The translations under genes and the position numbers were made by a program. The notes beneath the pieces were generated by a model. The model was not told where the DNA came from. It did not search any database and saw nothing but the letters and a program-made list of their open reading frames with translations. Shown piece after piece: positions 1 to 10,784 of a stretch of 64,000 nt of DNA. Source of the stretch: Sipunculus nudus (lineage: Eukaryota > Annelida > Sipuncula > Golfingiida > Sipunculidae); the NCBI GenBank assembly GCA_026874595.1, contig CM049306.1, positions 53,414,019-53,478,018 on the forward strand, in the 5' to 3' direction. The first letter of the stretch is position 1. Each line of letters begins with the position of its first letter.

Positions 1-59
1 TCATCTCGTAGTATTCACCATCGCTCAATGTGAGTGATCGTATCTGAGGGCAACGAAGC
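1..59 (-). CDS. F-box/LRR protein, exon 7 (partial, cut by window edge)
   Basis: Acceptor TGTATTTCAG ends at 60. The visible 59 nt read, after completing the split Arg codon, LRCPQIRSLTLSDGEYYEM and run off the left edge in frame. No stop codon is reached, so the C-terminus and 3' UTR lie outside. Exons 2-7 sum to 1351 nt, about 450 codons; with the predicted first exon the visible protein is about 496 residues. Confidence 0.85.
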
Positions 60-1980
60 CTGAAATACAAAAAGTACAATTCAAAATATTAAAGAGTATC
101 AATAGGATAATGTATTGTACAGGAGATGATCAATAAGATGTACACAATTCACAGGTTAGGCCATTGCCTAGTCGCTAAGCCACTAAACATCAGTGCTGAA
201 AGTTCCCCTTTCAATCCCCCCAGTTTCCAGGATGAAGTCTTCATAGATTAGATCATGATCTTCATCCCCTAACAAACTCTTTAGAAATACATTTTATATT
301 TACATGTTTTACGGCAATGTGAGGCATATTTTGCAATGGTCAATATGGTCACGCTTTACAAGTCTAGCACTCATTCAATGTTTTCTCAGTGATGGTTAAA
401 ATGCCAGAGGAACCAACTAAGAGAGTGCCAAACTTGTATGTATTCAGAAATATTTATTGGTCCCTATATTTTGTGATTTGCAATGTACAGCAAATGTGTT
501 AAGAACACCAAGCTTTTCCTATAACTGAGCATCCACACTGATATCGCACTATGAGGAAGCCTTGACATTTATAAACTAGATATTTCTTGGCACTGCAGGT
601 ACCATAGTATCCCCAGACAATTAACCCCCCCCCCATCTACAGTACCGGTAGCATATACTGACACTTGGTAAGCCACTATGGTTTCTTCCATCCATCCCTT
701 ATTGAGATATTTATAATTTTGTGTGATTTCCACCATATATGGCATTATTTAAGGTCAAGGCCACTCATATGAAAGGTCATGACCTCAATTTGAATATATA
801 TCATCCCATGACCCATGTCTATGTATATGCATAATATGAAAGAAATCTGTCCATTAGTTTTTGACTTATAATGCTCACAGTACTGTTAAGTGGCAATGAT
901 GGGGTGTTAAAAGGCGAGAAAACAAGAAAAGGACAGAAGGTGGCGCCACCTGTCTTCTGAAGACAAAGCCATCAAAGATCTATAGTCAATTTGATTTTTG
1001 GACCAATCCATGCATCCCTTATTGAGATATTTATGATTTTGTGTGATTTTCACCATATATGGCATTATTCAAGGTCAAGGCTACTCTCACAGGAAAGGTC
1101 ATGACCCTAATTTAAATATACATCTTCTCATAACCCATGTCTATGTATATGCATAATATGAAAGAAATCTTTCCATTATTTTTTGACTTATAATGCTCAC
1201 AGAATGTGAAGGGGCATTGATGGGGGTATTAAACGGCACAAAAACCAGAAAAGGATAACAGGTGGCGCCACCGTTTCTGGTACATGACAACACTATCCAA
1301 GATCTTTGGTCAACTTGATTTTTGGATCAATCCATGCAGGATTTCTTGAGATATTTAAGAATTTGTGTGATTTTCCCCCAAAATGGACCTATTCAAGGCC
1401 AAGGTCACTCTCTTAGAAAAGGTCATGACCCCATTTTAAATAGGCTTCACCCTCTCACCCATATCTATGCACATGATAAGTTTGGTAAAGAGCCGTAAAA
1501 TCTTTTTTGAGTTATCGCGTCCAAACGAAATCTCTGCGACAGCGGTGGCGAGATCGTCCTCAAACCATAGTATCCTGACTTTGTTTGTGGATACAATGAC
1601 ACAGGGCACACCAAATGATGTTTCTTACCCTCTGTCTCAATGAATATAGTTCACTGTCACTTAATTTGGTTTCCAAACAGCTCTTATCTCAGTCTGTCTG
1701 GATGATAAATTAGGAGGGCCTAATCCAACTAGTTCTGATTTGCTCATGCAAGCAAGACATGAGCTATGTGGAGACTTTTAAAAATATGTAAATAGCTTTC
1801 CACTGGATGATCAATATACTGAGACAGAGACAATATATATTAAGACAGAGACATCTTCCGAACTGCTACTATGATATTTGATTTAAAAAAAAGATGCTTC
1901 ACGGTGTCAAAGGAGCCTTTATTGATATGAATCTTTGCCAGTCGAAACTCTGATAATGTAAATCTGTGAATATGCCTGAC
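60..1980 (-). other. F-box/LRR gene intron 6
   Basis: Intron between exons 6 and 7, GT-AG on the minus strand. It holds the 320-bp tandem repeat at 690-1560. The rest is AT-rich sequence in which I see no gene. Confidence 0.8.
690..1560. repeat. 320-bp tandem repeat, about 2.6 copies
   Basis: The phrase ATTGAGATATTTATAATTTT recurs with minor changes at 701, 1021 and about 1345, giving periods of 320 and 324 bp. Shared later blocks include GGCATTATTNAAGGTCAAGG and CCCATGTCTATGTATATGCA. Units 1 and 2 contain the 12-bp palindrome GGTGGCGCCACC at 939-950 and 1261-1272. Unit 3 is more diverged and truncated. Confidence 0.85.
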
Positions 1981-2160
1981 CTGAGCAAATCGATGAACTT
2001 GCTGCTGTTATCAGAGGAGCGTATGGTGTCAGGATCCCACTGCAGCTCCAGGCGCTCCAGCTTCTGACAGTTGTGAGACAGGCTGATCATGATCTGGTCG
2101 ATGTGCACTTTACTCGTTATCTTCAGGAACCAGCCGTTAGCAGTGCCAATGGTCAAGATT
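1981..2160 (-). CDS. F-box/LRR protein, exon 6 (LRR region)
   Basis: Acceptor CAATTTCAG ends at 2161; donor CTCAG|GTCAGG starts at 1980. The 180-nt exon encodes ILTIGTANGWFLKITSKVHI followed by the repeat NCQKLERLELQWDPDTIRSS and ends in FIDLL plus two bases of an Arg codon. It joins the last visible exon as DLLRLRCPQIRSLTLSDGEY. Confidence 0.9.
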
Positions 2161-4061
2161 CTGAAATTGATTTACAGAATTATGAAAATCTCATCAATTT
2201 ATTTTTATATCTATACCTTTAAGAATCCCATATTTTTCAGTACATCTTATATTTTCATGCCAGGCCATGAATCAATGAATGTAATGAAATGCATGGAAAG
2301 ACTTCACTGGGGCAGGAATTTTGTAAGCTTCTTAAGCTTGGACAGCCTGTTCAGTGAATGATTGCCTATGAGAACTTTACAAGGCTGTTGAAAGACCTTA
2401 CAATTTAATAGTAGCTCTAACTGGCATATAAGAATGCTCTAAAGGATAGCAATGACTGAAAGATACATTATTTGTATTATAATTATTTGCCATGAAATGA
2501 GAAGAAAGATCCTAATATTGCAAATGTCACAGGAAAACACCCTCAGTTAAGCTAGTCAGTGAGGGATTGTGCCAACTACCATCTTGTAGCTGATTAACCA
2601 TTATGCCTACAACAATGTGCTAGGATAATTTTCTCTCATCTTGCAGCAAACCTGTGACAATTTAAGTAATTCACTGGTAAAGCATTGTTCACTTAAGCAT
2701 ACAGACTTGGTCAGAATCATTACTGCTCTTGGATCACCAAAAAACCTCCAGGTATGTAAGCTAATCTTATACATATTCACCTTTACTAGTTTTAACCTAA
2801 ACTAGTCTGATAAAGAGCCCGGTTCATGCCTGCAACATAGATCTAGACAACATGCAGGATTTATGTTATCAGTCCAAAAATCACCTGTTGAGGGACTGGT
2901 CTTAATATACTTTCTTATGACAATTTTCCAATTTGCCTTAATATCTAGGTATATCCAGGAATTCTATTTTTCACTTACCACACTATAAACATGACCTTGA
3001 TAATAAACAGCACAAATACTGTGCTGAAGCATTACACTGTAATTGTATCAACCAAAAGAGAGTTTTACAGATATTGTTTTCAGTTGGACGCAGCTGCATA
3101 GGTTTCCCGGAAAATTCTGTAACCACTGGACAGAAATTTATGTAACTCAGAATTATGATCGTGTCACATGTGAACTGCTGTGCCCGTTTTTGGGTTGATC
3201 TCTGACCTTTCCTCTCTGCAGAATGTCCATCTTTGTGTGTTTTCACACATAAATACAGATCTTGGGACTCATTTTACCAATCAGGTTGAAATTTTGGAGT
3301 ATGGCTCTTGCATGGCTTTATATCATACACAAAACCGGTGGCACAATTTTCAAATATTTTTGCACAGCGTCCATCTGTTTATCTCCCTTGGTTTAAAATC
3401 ACTAGTATCTCTGCAGTGGTTGGACTTATCCACTTGGATTTAGCATGTGTATGTGGCATCTTGGACAACTTTCTCATTCAAAAGACAGGTGGCACCACCA
3501 ACAATCATGTTTTCCCTGCAGATATCCATGCTAATATCTCACAACTGGTTTGACTTATCAGCCTAACCCTAATTGTTGCCTTCTTCACCCCATCAATAAT
3601 GCAACAAAAGTCACTGTATTTCCCCTTACCATTCATTCCATGCCTCACTTCACACATATCACTTTTGATTTTGGCAGATAAATATAGTCACTGGGCGACT
3701 ACCCGTATTCTAGTTTTTTAATGAGACTCAATTAATCATCACATAAAACCAAATTGTTACGGGTATCAAAGAAGTTATGTTTCCATAAACCTTAGTTGGT
3801 TTGGCTATTCACAGAATAACATCTAATGTGTTGTGATTTTTCAGTATGTAATGACTTTTAAACCTGTCAGTGCCTTGCGTTCTTGAGTGATATGTCTGGC
3901 GTTATATATACTACTGAAAAAAACTTGTTCAGTCTCTGCAGAATACTTCTCTAAATTTAAAACTCAGCAGAAATATACAGAGAATTTTTTAAATTTTGGA
4001 ATGTGATATTGATGAATGGCTCAACAAAATGTTTCTGAAAGTAAGAAACTAAATTTCTTAC
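2161..4061 (-). other. F-box/LRR gene intron 5
   Basis: Intron between exons 5 and 6. It is largely occupied by the Helentron-like element at 3041-3713; no coding sequence is seen in the remainder. Confidence 0.75.
3041..3713 (+). mobile_element. Helentron-like non-autonomous element, family A, copy 1
   Basis: The left end carries a decayed inverted repeat (GTATC...AGATA flanking about 15 nt). The interior matches the copy at 38479-39659 block by block: CACATGTGAACTGCTG, CTGACCTTTCCTCT, then core units ending in AGGTGGCACCACC. The right end is TAGTC-loop-GACTA, then CCGTATT, then CTAG, followed by T. A 3' hairpin a few bases before a CTAG terminus with T flanks is the Helitron2/Helentron layout. 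It has no coding capacity. Confidence 0.65.
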
Positions 4062-4264
4062 TTTATTCTCTTGAGGAACGGGATGATGTTGAGGAAGAAC
4101 TGCTCAGCCAGCTTGGGTTTTCCGCCAACCAGCAGCCCCTCCAGGTGGTGCCCGTGCTTCCACAGCATGTTGTGGATGGCGTTCTCTGACAGACTGACTG
4201 TATGGCTGATGTCCAGTGCTCTCAGCCGGTCAAGTTTCCCCCTTTTACATAACTCTTCAAGCAA
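4062..4264 (-). CDS. F-box/LRR protein, exon 5 (LRR region)
   Basis: Acceptor ATTCCAG ends at 4265 and donor AAA|GTAAGAAA starts at 4061. The 203-nt exon begins in phase 0 with LLEELCKRGKLDRLRALDIS and continues through SLSENAIHNMLWKHGHHLEG and a second repeat ending in FLNIIPFLKRI. It leaves two bases of a Lys codon, completed by the first base of the next exon to give KRIKILTIGTANG. Confidence 0.9.
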
Positions 4265-4701
4265 CTGGAATTAAATGTTTACCAGTTTCTCAATGTCATG
4301 GTCATCCTTGACAAGATGTTGAGAATATGGTGTAGGGATGTCTTAAGTTCTTGAAGCACTTCATGCTTTTATTCAAATGATTATGCCATGGATGGACAAA
4401 TTAAAACAAGATAAGGCTGGAAAAACATTCTGGATTGTTTTCATGTAATGTATATACACTGCGGTTATATTTTGTATAAAAATAAAAAAATCAAATATAC
4501 ACTGTAGATGTAGGTCTTTCCTCCCCATGGGTCCGCATCACCAAAATCCCCAAATTCGAAAAAAAAAAATCCCCAATGAACGCTAAAAACTATTCTCTCA
4601 AAACATTAACATATGTGTGTCTTATTTCAATATGTGATCTGCTTATAGCACAAGTTTGAATGAGGATAAATTTAGTTATAAGAGTAAAAGATAAAGCTGA
4701 C

Positions 4702-4868
4702 CTTATCATTAAAGAATTCACAGTGGCCAAGTCCAAGCCAAGTGAAGCCAGGAATACGCAGTAACATATCACTCAGACATTCCGCCGAAAGCTCTGTGGA
4801 CGTGAGGTCTAGTTCGTTAATACGACTCTGTTCCCAGTCTACAGCCATCAGGTGGTTGTTCTCAAGGC
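4702..4868 (-). CDS. F-box/LRR protein, exon 4 (LRR region)
   Basis: Acceptor TTGTTTACAG ends at 4869; donor AAG|GTCAGC starts at 4701. The 167-nt exon enters in phase 1 and ends in phase 0. It encodes a further repeat, with INELDLTSTELSAECLSDML and IPGFTWLGLGHCEFFNDK. Phase agreement with both neighbours supports it. The open frame upstream of the acceptor is intronic read-through. Confidence 0.88.
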
Positions 4869-6415
4869 CTGTAAACAACAAATAATAAACATCCTGAGAA
4901 CATTTAAAACAATAATATATATCTGACAATAATCATCATGTGAAAAATGCAGTAAGAGATATCTTAAAATAATAAAATTATTAAACTTCCCTTAGTTCAA
5001 AGTATATACATAATAATGATTTCCCTCCATTTTCTCAACTGGTAGCTAGCTTTCTATGCATATACCTGGAACAATAAATAATGCTGCCTTGAGTTACTTG
5101 CTATGTCCAGGTCAATTACACTAAGCACATTTGCAGTTCCAGAATTTCCTGAAGTCCTCTAAGTTTAGAAACCCAAACCCTACAGCAAACCCCTGCAACA
5201 TGTGTAATGCAAAGTCCTTGTTTCATTATGAAACAATGAATATGTTGCTATGTATCATAGCTTTAAACATATCTGTAGACAGGTAAAAAATAAAGAAACC
5301 ATACTTTGGGGCACTAGTGACTTTGCAAGGAATAAAAGTGACAATCTGTTTTAGACTAACTCGGTGTAAAGCCCTGTAAAGCCTGCGGCCCATTAGCAAT
5401 TTTGCTGCAATGCAATGCAGCTGGAATTGCAAGGGATCAGCGACTGGTTGCCAATTATAATCACATGTGAATTGCTGGTGAGAGGGAATTGTTAAATGAC
5501 TTGTGACTGGCAGCTAGAGATGACTGCAAGGATTCTGGCAGGCCAGAAAACTTGATTCCCTTGCCACTGTTGTGGGCATCTGCAATACGGGATATCGCCA
5601 ATGCTGTCTCTCTTGTAAATGGAGGAGAGAAACCGCTGGCTGGCACAGCCGGAAGCCCATTTATGCAGGCAAGCATGATTCAGCCAGATGGTCATTAGCA
5701 CTGTAATTATCTGACCATCTCCACTATATCATCTTATATAGGCTATTGACTCTGTTTATTTAATGTGATCATTGAACAAATATAAGGATGCAATTAATTT
5801 TTGGTATGCTGCAGGGAAAATTAAATGAAACTTGCAAAAACTGACATTTATCCATAAATGAAAGACCATGTTTAGCTTTGCCCTTTATTTTCATGCGAGT
5901 CTGTTGATACAAGATAAAACTTCTTATGCAATATGTCATTTCTGAGCTTTATTACGTTCATGCAGCTTCTTCACGTTCATGCTACCATTTTAATATCAAC
6001 TCAACAACAGACTATGAAGACAGGACCATATTAAGTTTCAGGATGATTTGTAATGAAATGCACTGGTACTTAGTGCACACGCAGCTGTATTGAATGAATG
6101 GGCTGGACAGACTGTCCGCCAGGGGTGTAGTTGCTTGCCTGCAATTTTTCAGGCAGGCAGGCATATTCTACCTCCACACATGAGAGAATTAGCATAAGCG
6201 ATATCCCGTTTTGCTTGTCATGCGATTTGTGACTGTTTGTGGAAGTTTTGGTCAGGTGACCGAGTCTGCAACTAGTCCTACCTGTGTGGACACCAATTTT
6301 GCCAATTTATCATCTCCAAAATAAACAATGCAGGGAACTCTGTGATCTTGAGTCTGTGACTTTTCCCCCACCAGACACAACAGGGTGCAGATAAAAACTG
6401 AAGCTTAATTGCCGA

Positions 6416-6440
6416 GGGGGGGGGGGGGGGGGGGGGGGGG
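6416..6440. repeat. Poly-G tract (25 G) followed by G-rich sequence
   Basis: An uninterrupted run of 25 G, then T, G6, T, GG. It could form G-quadruplex structure on the plus strand, and C-rich structure in the minus-strand transcript. The length may also be an assembly artefact. Confidence 0.8.
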
Positions 6441-6906
6441 TGGGGGGTGGAAGGCTTAAGTGGTGGGCCTTTTTATTTGACCACAGCAAATATCTGTTTT
6501 CTGGCCATTATTTTTGGGTCAAGAAAACCCTGGCCACATAACAAATAAGTAAGGTGTCACTGGTGTCTTTGCATAGTACCTGGTGTTTATTTCCAAGTGT
6601 TTTTCCCCCCCCCCAACTTTCTATCTGGCAGGCAGTGCATGTTGTTTAAGTTGAAGATGTAGCATGTAAGAGATGAAAAATTGTTTATTACATTATTACA
6701 TATTAAAATTCGTCCTAAAAAATTTAGTTTATGTAAACTCACAACATAATGCAGGCAGTCTTATTCAATGTGTCCTGTACTTCTTACATTCTCCCCTACG
6801 TATTAATGGAAGGAGCATGTCAATAGTCACCAAGAGGCTTGGTTTATATCTGTACCATTGCCACTGATAACAAAGTGGACTGGCAAGTAACCAAAGGGGA
6901 TTATAA

Positions 6907-7244
6907 GGCCAAAATAAAAAAAAGGTATGGTTCTCAGGCACTTTTTTTTCAGAAATCAATGCGGGCGGGCGGTTTTTTATTTTTAACTTTTTTGTATGTT
7001 TCGATCAAAATGTCAAATGATTTAGGAAAAGCATAATAATAACAGATTTATTTTGCTAAACAAGCAAAAGCACTAGAAAACAAAGGAATTTGTATGGTTT
7101 TATATTCTTGAAAGAAGTTTCTGAGCGGCTGCAGCTCAAAATTGGTAAGTTTCTATTGAAAATCAAAATAAAAATTTTTGATGCAGGAGTTTAAAATTGA
7201 TGCGGGCGGTGCCTGAGAACCATACCTTTTTATTTTTTTTGGCC
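6907..7244. mobile_element. MITE with about 36-bp terminal inverted repeats
   Basis: The left arm GGCC-(A/T-rich)-AGGTATGGTTCTCAGGCAC (6907-6942) reappears reverse-complemented at 7207-7244. The inner 19-20 bp match perfectly and the arms differ only in the A/T run. Flanks are TAA on the left and AAA on the right, suggestive but not proof of a 3-bp target duplication. The right end lies 47 bp from the donor of exon 3. No ORF of note. Confidence 0.7.
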
Positions 7245-7290
7245 AAATGTATCAAAAATGAAGTAAAACAAACTCTTATTATTGACTTAC

Positions 7291-7557
7291 TGCAGTGTTG
7301 CATAAGGAGACATTTCAGTTTCTTACAACGCTGGATCAGAACCTTCAGGGTGCTGCCCTTGACCCGCAGACAGAAGTTCAAGGCCAGACACTCCAGATGA
7401 ATACAGTTGCTGGAGAGTAACTCAACATGGGAGTCATCCACAAAGCTGATCCCGTACAGGTTGACGATCTTCAGGTTCGGGGTGTGTGCCTTGATCTTGC
7501 TGATGTTTATCACTTCATAGATTTCTTCTTCCTCAGAGTCACCCAGCTCAAATGTTC
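7291..7557 (-). CDS. F-box/LRR protein, exon 3 (LRR region)
   Basis: Acceptor TTTTTAG ends at 7558; the donor GTAAGTC starts at 7290. The exon enters in phase 1 and leaves in phase 1 (267 nt). It encodes an acidic stretch, DSEEEEIYEVI, followed by leucine-rich repeats: PNLKIVNLYGISFVDDSHVE, then LECLALNFCLRVKGSTLKVL and KKLKCLLM. The pattern of Leu/Asn/Cys at repeat positions fits cysteine-containing LRRs of FBXL proteins. It joins exon 4 through the split codon A|GC (Ser). Confidence 0.9.
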
Positions 7558-8487
7558 CTAAAAATAAAATACATGCACCTGAAATAATGCCAATTTTTCT
7601 CTCATAGTAATACTTATTTTTCAATGACTCACAGGAATTTTTTTTTTATCAATACTGATATTCTCAAGGATATTTGCTGACTGGATATCATATCTGTTCA
7701 TCTGTAGAATGTTAGATGAAGGCAATCAGTCATATAAATAGTTTTATAAACTAAGTCTGAGATTTTGGCCAGTGATAAATTACATCTGACAAGAGGAACA
7801 GCACTTTGATTATTCATCCTGCCAACAGATGGCAGCACTGCTATATGTTCAAAATGCCAGGTCAAATTTAATTTTGGATACGGGATCCAACCAGGAAAGA
7901 TAAATGCAAAAAAGTGTAAAATACCTAAAATGAAAGCTATTACTAATATGAAATTTTATGACTTTGAATTGCTTGTCTCAGCAACAGAGAATATTAGCAT
8001 TCTAGTAACAAGGATCATGCGATGTGTACACTCTTACCAAACAAATGAAGGATAAAGGATCGTTTGACTTGCTCTTACCAATCAGAAAAAGGATCATGGA
8101 TCATATTATATGCTCTTAGTAATCAGATAAAACACCAAGTATTATGTGACATGCTCTTACCAATCAGATGAAGGACCATGGGTCATGTGACATGCTCTTA
8201 CCAATCTGATGAAGGACCATGGGTCATGTGACATGCTCTTACCAATCAGATGAAGGACCATGGATCATGTGACATGCTCTTAGCAATCAGATGAAGGACA
8301 ATGGATCATGTGACATGCTCTTAGCAATCAGATGAAGGACCAAAGATCATGTGACATGCCCTTACCAATCAGATGAAGGACCATGGATCCTGTGACATGC
8401 TCTTTCCAATCAGATGAAGGACCAAGGATCATGTGACATGCCTTACCAATCAGATGAAGGACCATGGATCATGTGACATGCTCTTAC
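7558..8487 (-). other. F-box/LRR gene intron 2
   Basis: Intron between the F-box exon and exon 3. Its donor-side half is the 41-bp minisatellite; the acceptor-side half is AT-rich with nothing recognised. Confidence 0.8.
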
Positions 8488-8505
8488 CAATCAGATGAAG
8501 GACCT
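8030..8505 (-). repeat. 41-bp minisatellite derived from the exon 2 splice-donor junction
   Basis: The block GCTCTTACCAATCAGATGAA recurs at 8030, 8071, 8112, 8153, 8194, 8235, 8276, 8317, 8358, 8399, 8440 and 8480: an exact 41-bp spacing apart from one 40-bp step. On the gene strand each unit is the last 17 nt of the F-box exon (GGTCCTTCATCTGATTG) plus 24 nt of intron starting GTAAGAGCATG. The terminal unit at 8480-8505 is the functional junction itself. By eye, eight units besides the two GC-type (8276, 8317) and two inactivated ones (8112, 8399) keep GT at the donor. Confidence 0.92.
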
Positions 8506-8962
8506 CCAGCGTGGCGAGAGACTGATACACCTTCCTCATGAAGCCTTCCATGAAGATGACCTCGGACAGACAGATACAAAGACTGCGCAGGTTACAGGGG
8601 AAAGCGTTCAGATCGTTGAAATCATGAAGCTGCATTGCACTGGCAAAATCAAGGGTCAGGTAGCGCAGATGTGGACACCTGGCGGCCAGTTCATGAAGAA
8701 CAGGGGCGGTGATCATTTCGCAGGGAAGCTCTATGTAGCGGATCAGGTTAAAACGTGTGTTGATGAGGCCCAGGAAAGCATCATTATTTGAAACGTGCAG
8801 CGCAGAAAATTCTGGGCGAAAGGACACCCTCATCCACAGCCTGCTGTCATGTGCCAACACGCGCCATTTCTTGCAGATTCTTGTGATCATGCATAGCTCT
8901 TTGTGTGTCAGGAACTGGAAGATATGAAGCAGCAACTTGTCTGGAAGGTCGTTGATCATCTT
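8488..8962 (-). CDS. F-box/LRR protein, F-box exon (predicted exon 2)
   Basis: This exon carries the F-box, the Skp1-binding domain of SCF ubiquitin-ligase adaptors. On the minus strand it opens after a pyrimidine-rich acceptor with AG at 8964-8963. It begins Lys-Met-Ile-Asn-Asp-Leu-Pro-Asp, then runs through the typical F-box pattern LPDKLLLHIFQFL...KWRVLAHDSRLW. About 110 residues follow that look like the start of an LRR solenoid, including the block CICLSEVIFMEGF. It ends at 8488 in ATTG before the donor GTAAGAG, in phase 1, and joins the next exon to give the peptide EVLHLIGTFELGD. I recognise the family but cannot settle the exact vertebrate orthologue, so no symbol is given. If the predicted upstream exon is wrong, the ATG at 8959-8957 could be the start. 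The donor junction has been copied into the 41-bp minisatellite on its intronic side. Confidence 0.9.
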
Positions 8963-9229
8963 CTGAAAGTAGAAAGAAGGAATGATTATTTAACCATTGT
9001 TGTACATATTAATATTTTTGTGTACTATACCTTGTATTTATCTTGCAGTTCGAAAGTCCTTATTGTGTGCACTTTCTTGAAATAAATCTTAAATGTAACT
9101 TGAAGTAGTCTGATATCTGGATAAAATTTACTTACCAATTTATTTCATAGTAATTATTATCTTAATCTTAATTTATAATAATAACAAAATAAATCAGTGA
9201 CTTATTAATACATTCATTGTAACAAAGAC

Positions 9230-9925
9230 ATATTGCTCACAGGAAAATACTGGGCCGATCCAGGATTCTAACCCATGTCAGTGGTGCACTAGTCAAGTGT
9301 ACCAACAGTTTTGCTAGAAAAGCAAGCTTCACTAACGAGACAGTTGGGTCCCCTTTTATGTGACCCCGTAGCACACCCCTCTTAAGAGCGTTCTGCTATC
9401 AGAACAAGACTAATTATCCATGAAGTCACACTTTGGTTAGATCATTCCCTGGGCCACAAAGTTTACCGTCACGTTGGACGAGCCCCCATTTTGTTATGAT
9501 GACAAATTGTTCAGGGGAAAATACTATGCCAATCAGGTATTCGAACCCCTGTCGGTGGTGCACAAGTCAAGCATATCAACTGTTTCCTAGAAAAGCAAGC
9601 TTCAGTAACGAGACAGTTTGATCCGCTTTTATGTCGGCCCATAACACACCCCCTCTTAAGAGCGTTCTGCTATCAGAACAAGACTAATTATCCAAGGAGT
9701 CACACTTTGCTGAGCTCATTCCCTGGGCCACAAAGTTTACCTTCACATTGGACAAGCCCCCATTTTTTTAACGATGACAAATTGTTCAGGGGAAAATATT
9801 GGGCCTATCCAGGATTCAAACCCATGTCGGTGGCGCACATGTCCGGCGTTCCAACTGCTTTGCTAGAAAAGCAAGCTTCACTAGCAACACAGTTCGGTCC
9901 GCTTTTATGTCACCCTGTAATATCA
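9230..9925 (-). repeat. 275-bp tandem array whose units carry a tRNA-like SINE head
   Basis: Units start near 9237, 9511 and 9786 at TCAGG(GG)AAAATACT, spaced 274 and 275 bp. On the minus strand each reads TGACTTGTGCACCACCGAC followed by a Pol III B-box-like GGTTCGAATAC (best in unit 2), as in tRNA-derived SINEs. Other shared blocks are GAAAAGCAAGCTTCA, GAGCGTTCTGCTATCAGAAC and CCCTGGGCCACAAAGTTTAC. No intact A box is obvious. Confidence 0.75.
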
Positions 9926-10784
9926 TGGAGGACATTTTTACTTGTCAATCATTTATTTAAATTTTTTTTTCAAATATTTCAAGCAACAGAGCGGTGTAAT
10001 GAAGCACCAAATTGCTGACAGATTCTGTTAATATTGCCAAAATGCTGCTCTGGGAAATTAAAACAATTTATAAATTTATATGAAATATTAAGACAACTGA
10101 TCTGTCATTCTGAATAATTAAGTTGAACAATTTTCATGGACTCCTAATGCATTAATTCTTAGATTGATAAACCCTTAAACTTATGTGGAAGTCACCACTT
10201 ACTGAAAAATTATGAATTTATCTACTCTGCTGACCAATGTCACCAGGATATATTTAAGCACTCTTTCATCAGTTTCATCAATTAAATATTCAAATATAAA
10301 GATTACACATTACATCATAGAATCATGTGTATATAAAAGAAACATATAAAAAAGTGCACCTGTAGCCTAAAATATTCAAATATATTTATCATACTTGTAA
10401 TAAATCAACTTTTAAAAATAAAAGTATGAAAAAAACATGCAATGAATAATTGGAAAAAAAATACATACTGATGTAACTATATAAATAACATCTACTTCAC
10501 ACTATCAGTATAACATATACAAACATAATAAAAAATAAACAAACAAGGCCTGTAGGCCTAATGCAAACCTGTGCAATGGGATATACATCAGGTATAATGC
10601 TTCCATGATAACCTGCTTGACCATTCTTTGAAAAGTACTTTCAAGGTTACTTTTCAAGTACATGTATAACATGTACATCACTACATGTACAATGCAAGTA
10701 CTAAACATTTTAAACCTGAGAACAAATACCAGTTAAACAAACATTACTTTTGAAATACTGGCATGGCTGAACAAAACAATAATG

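Larger units (their letters stand above)
4869..7290 (-). other. F-box/LRR gene intron 3
   Basis: Intron between exons 3 and 4. It contains a G25 run at 6416-6440, a short C-rich run near 6606, and a MITE at 6907-7244. Sequence at about 5390-5700 looks like an old dispersed repeat with short open frames, but I do not recognise it. Confidence 0.75.

Noticed and set aside
120-260. Minus-strand tRNA-like block (TTAGTGGCTTAGCGACTAGG)
   Set aside because: The A-box resemblance is partial and no B box follows at the right distance; too weak to list.
5461-5701. Two overlapping 69-71 codon frames on the minus strand
   Set aside because: They lie inside an F-box gene intron, have no splice context or recognisable domain, and look like repeat-derived sequence.
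8030-8505. CRISPR-like regular repeats
   Set aside because: The units are contiguous with no unique spacers, in a eukaryotic intron; they are a minisatellite derived from an exon junction.
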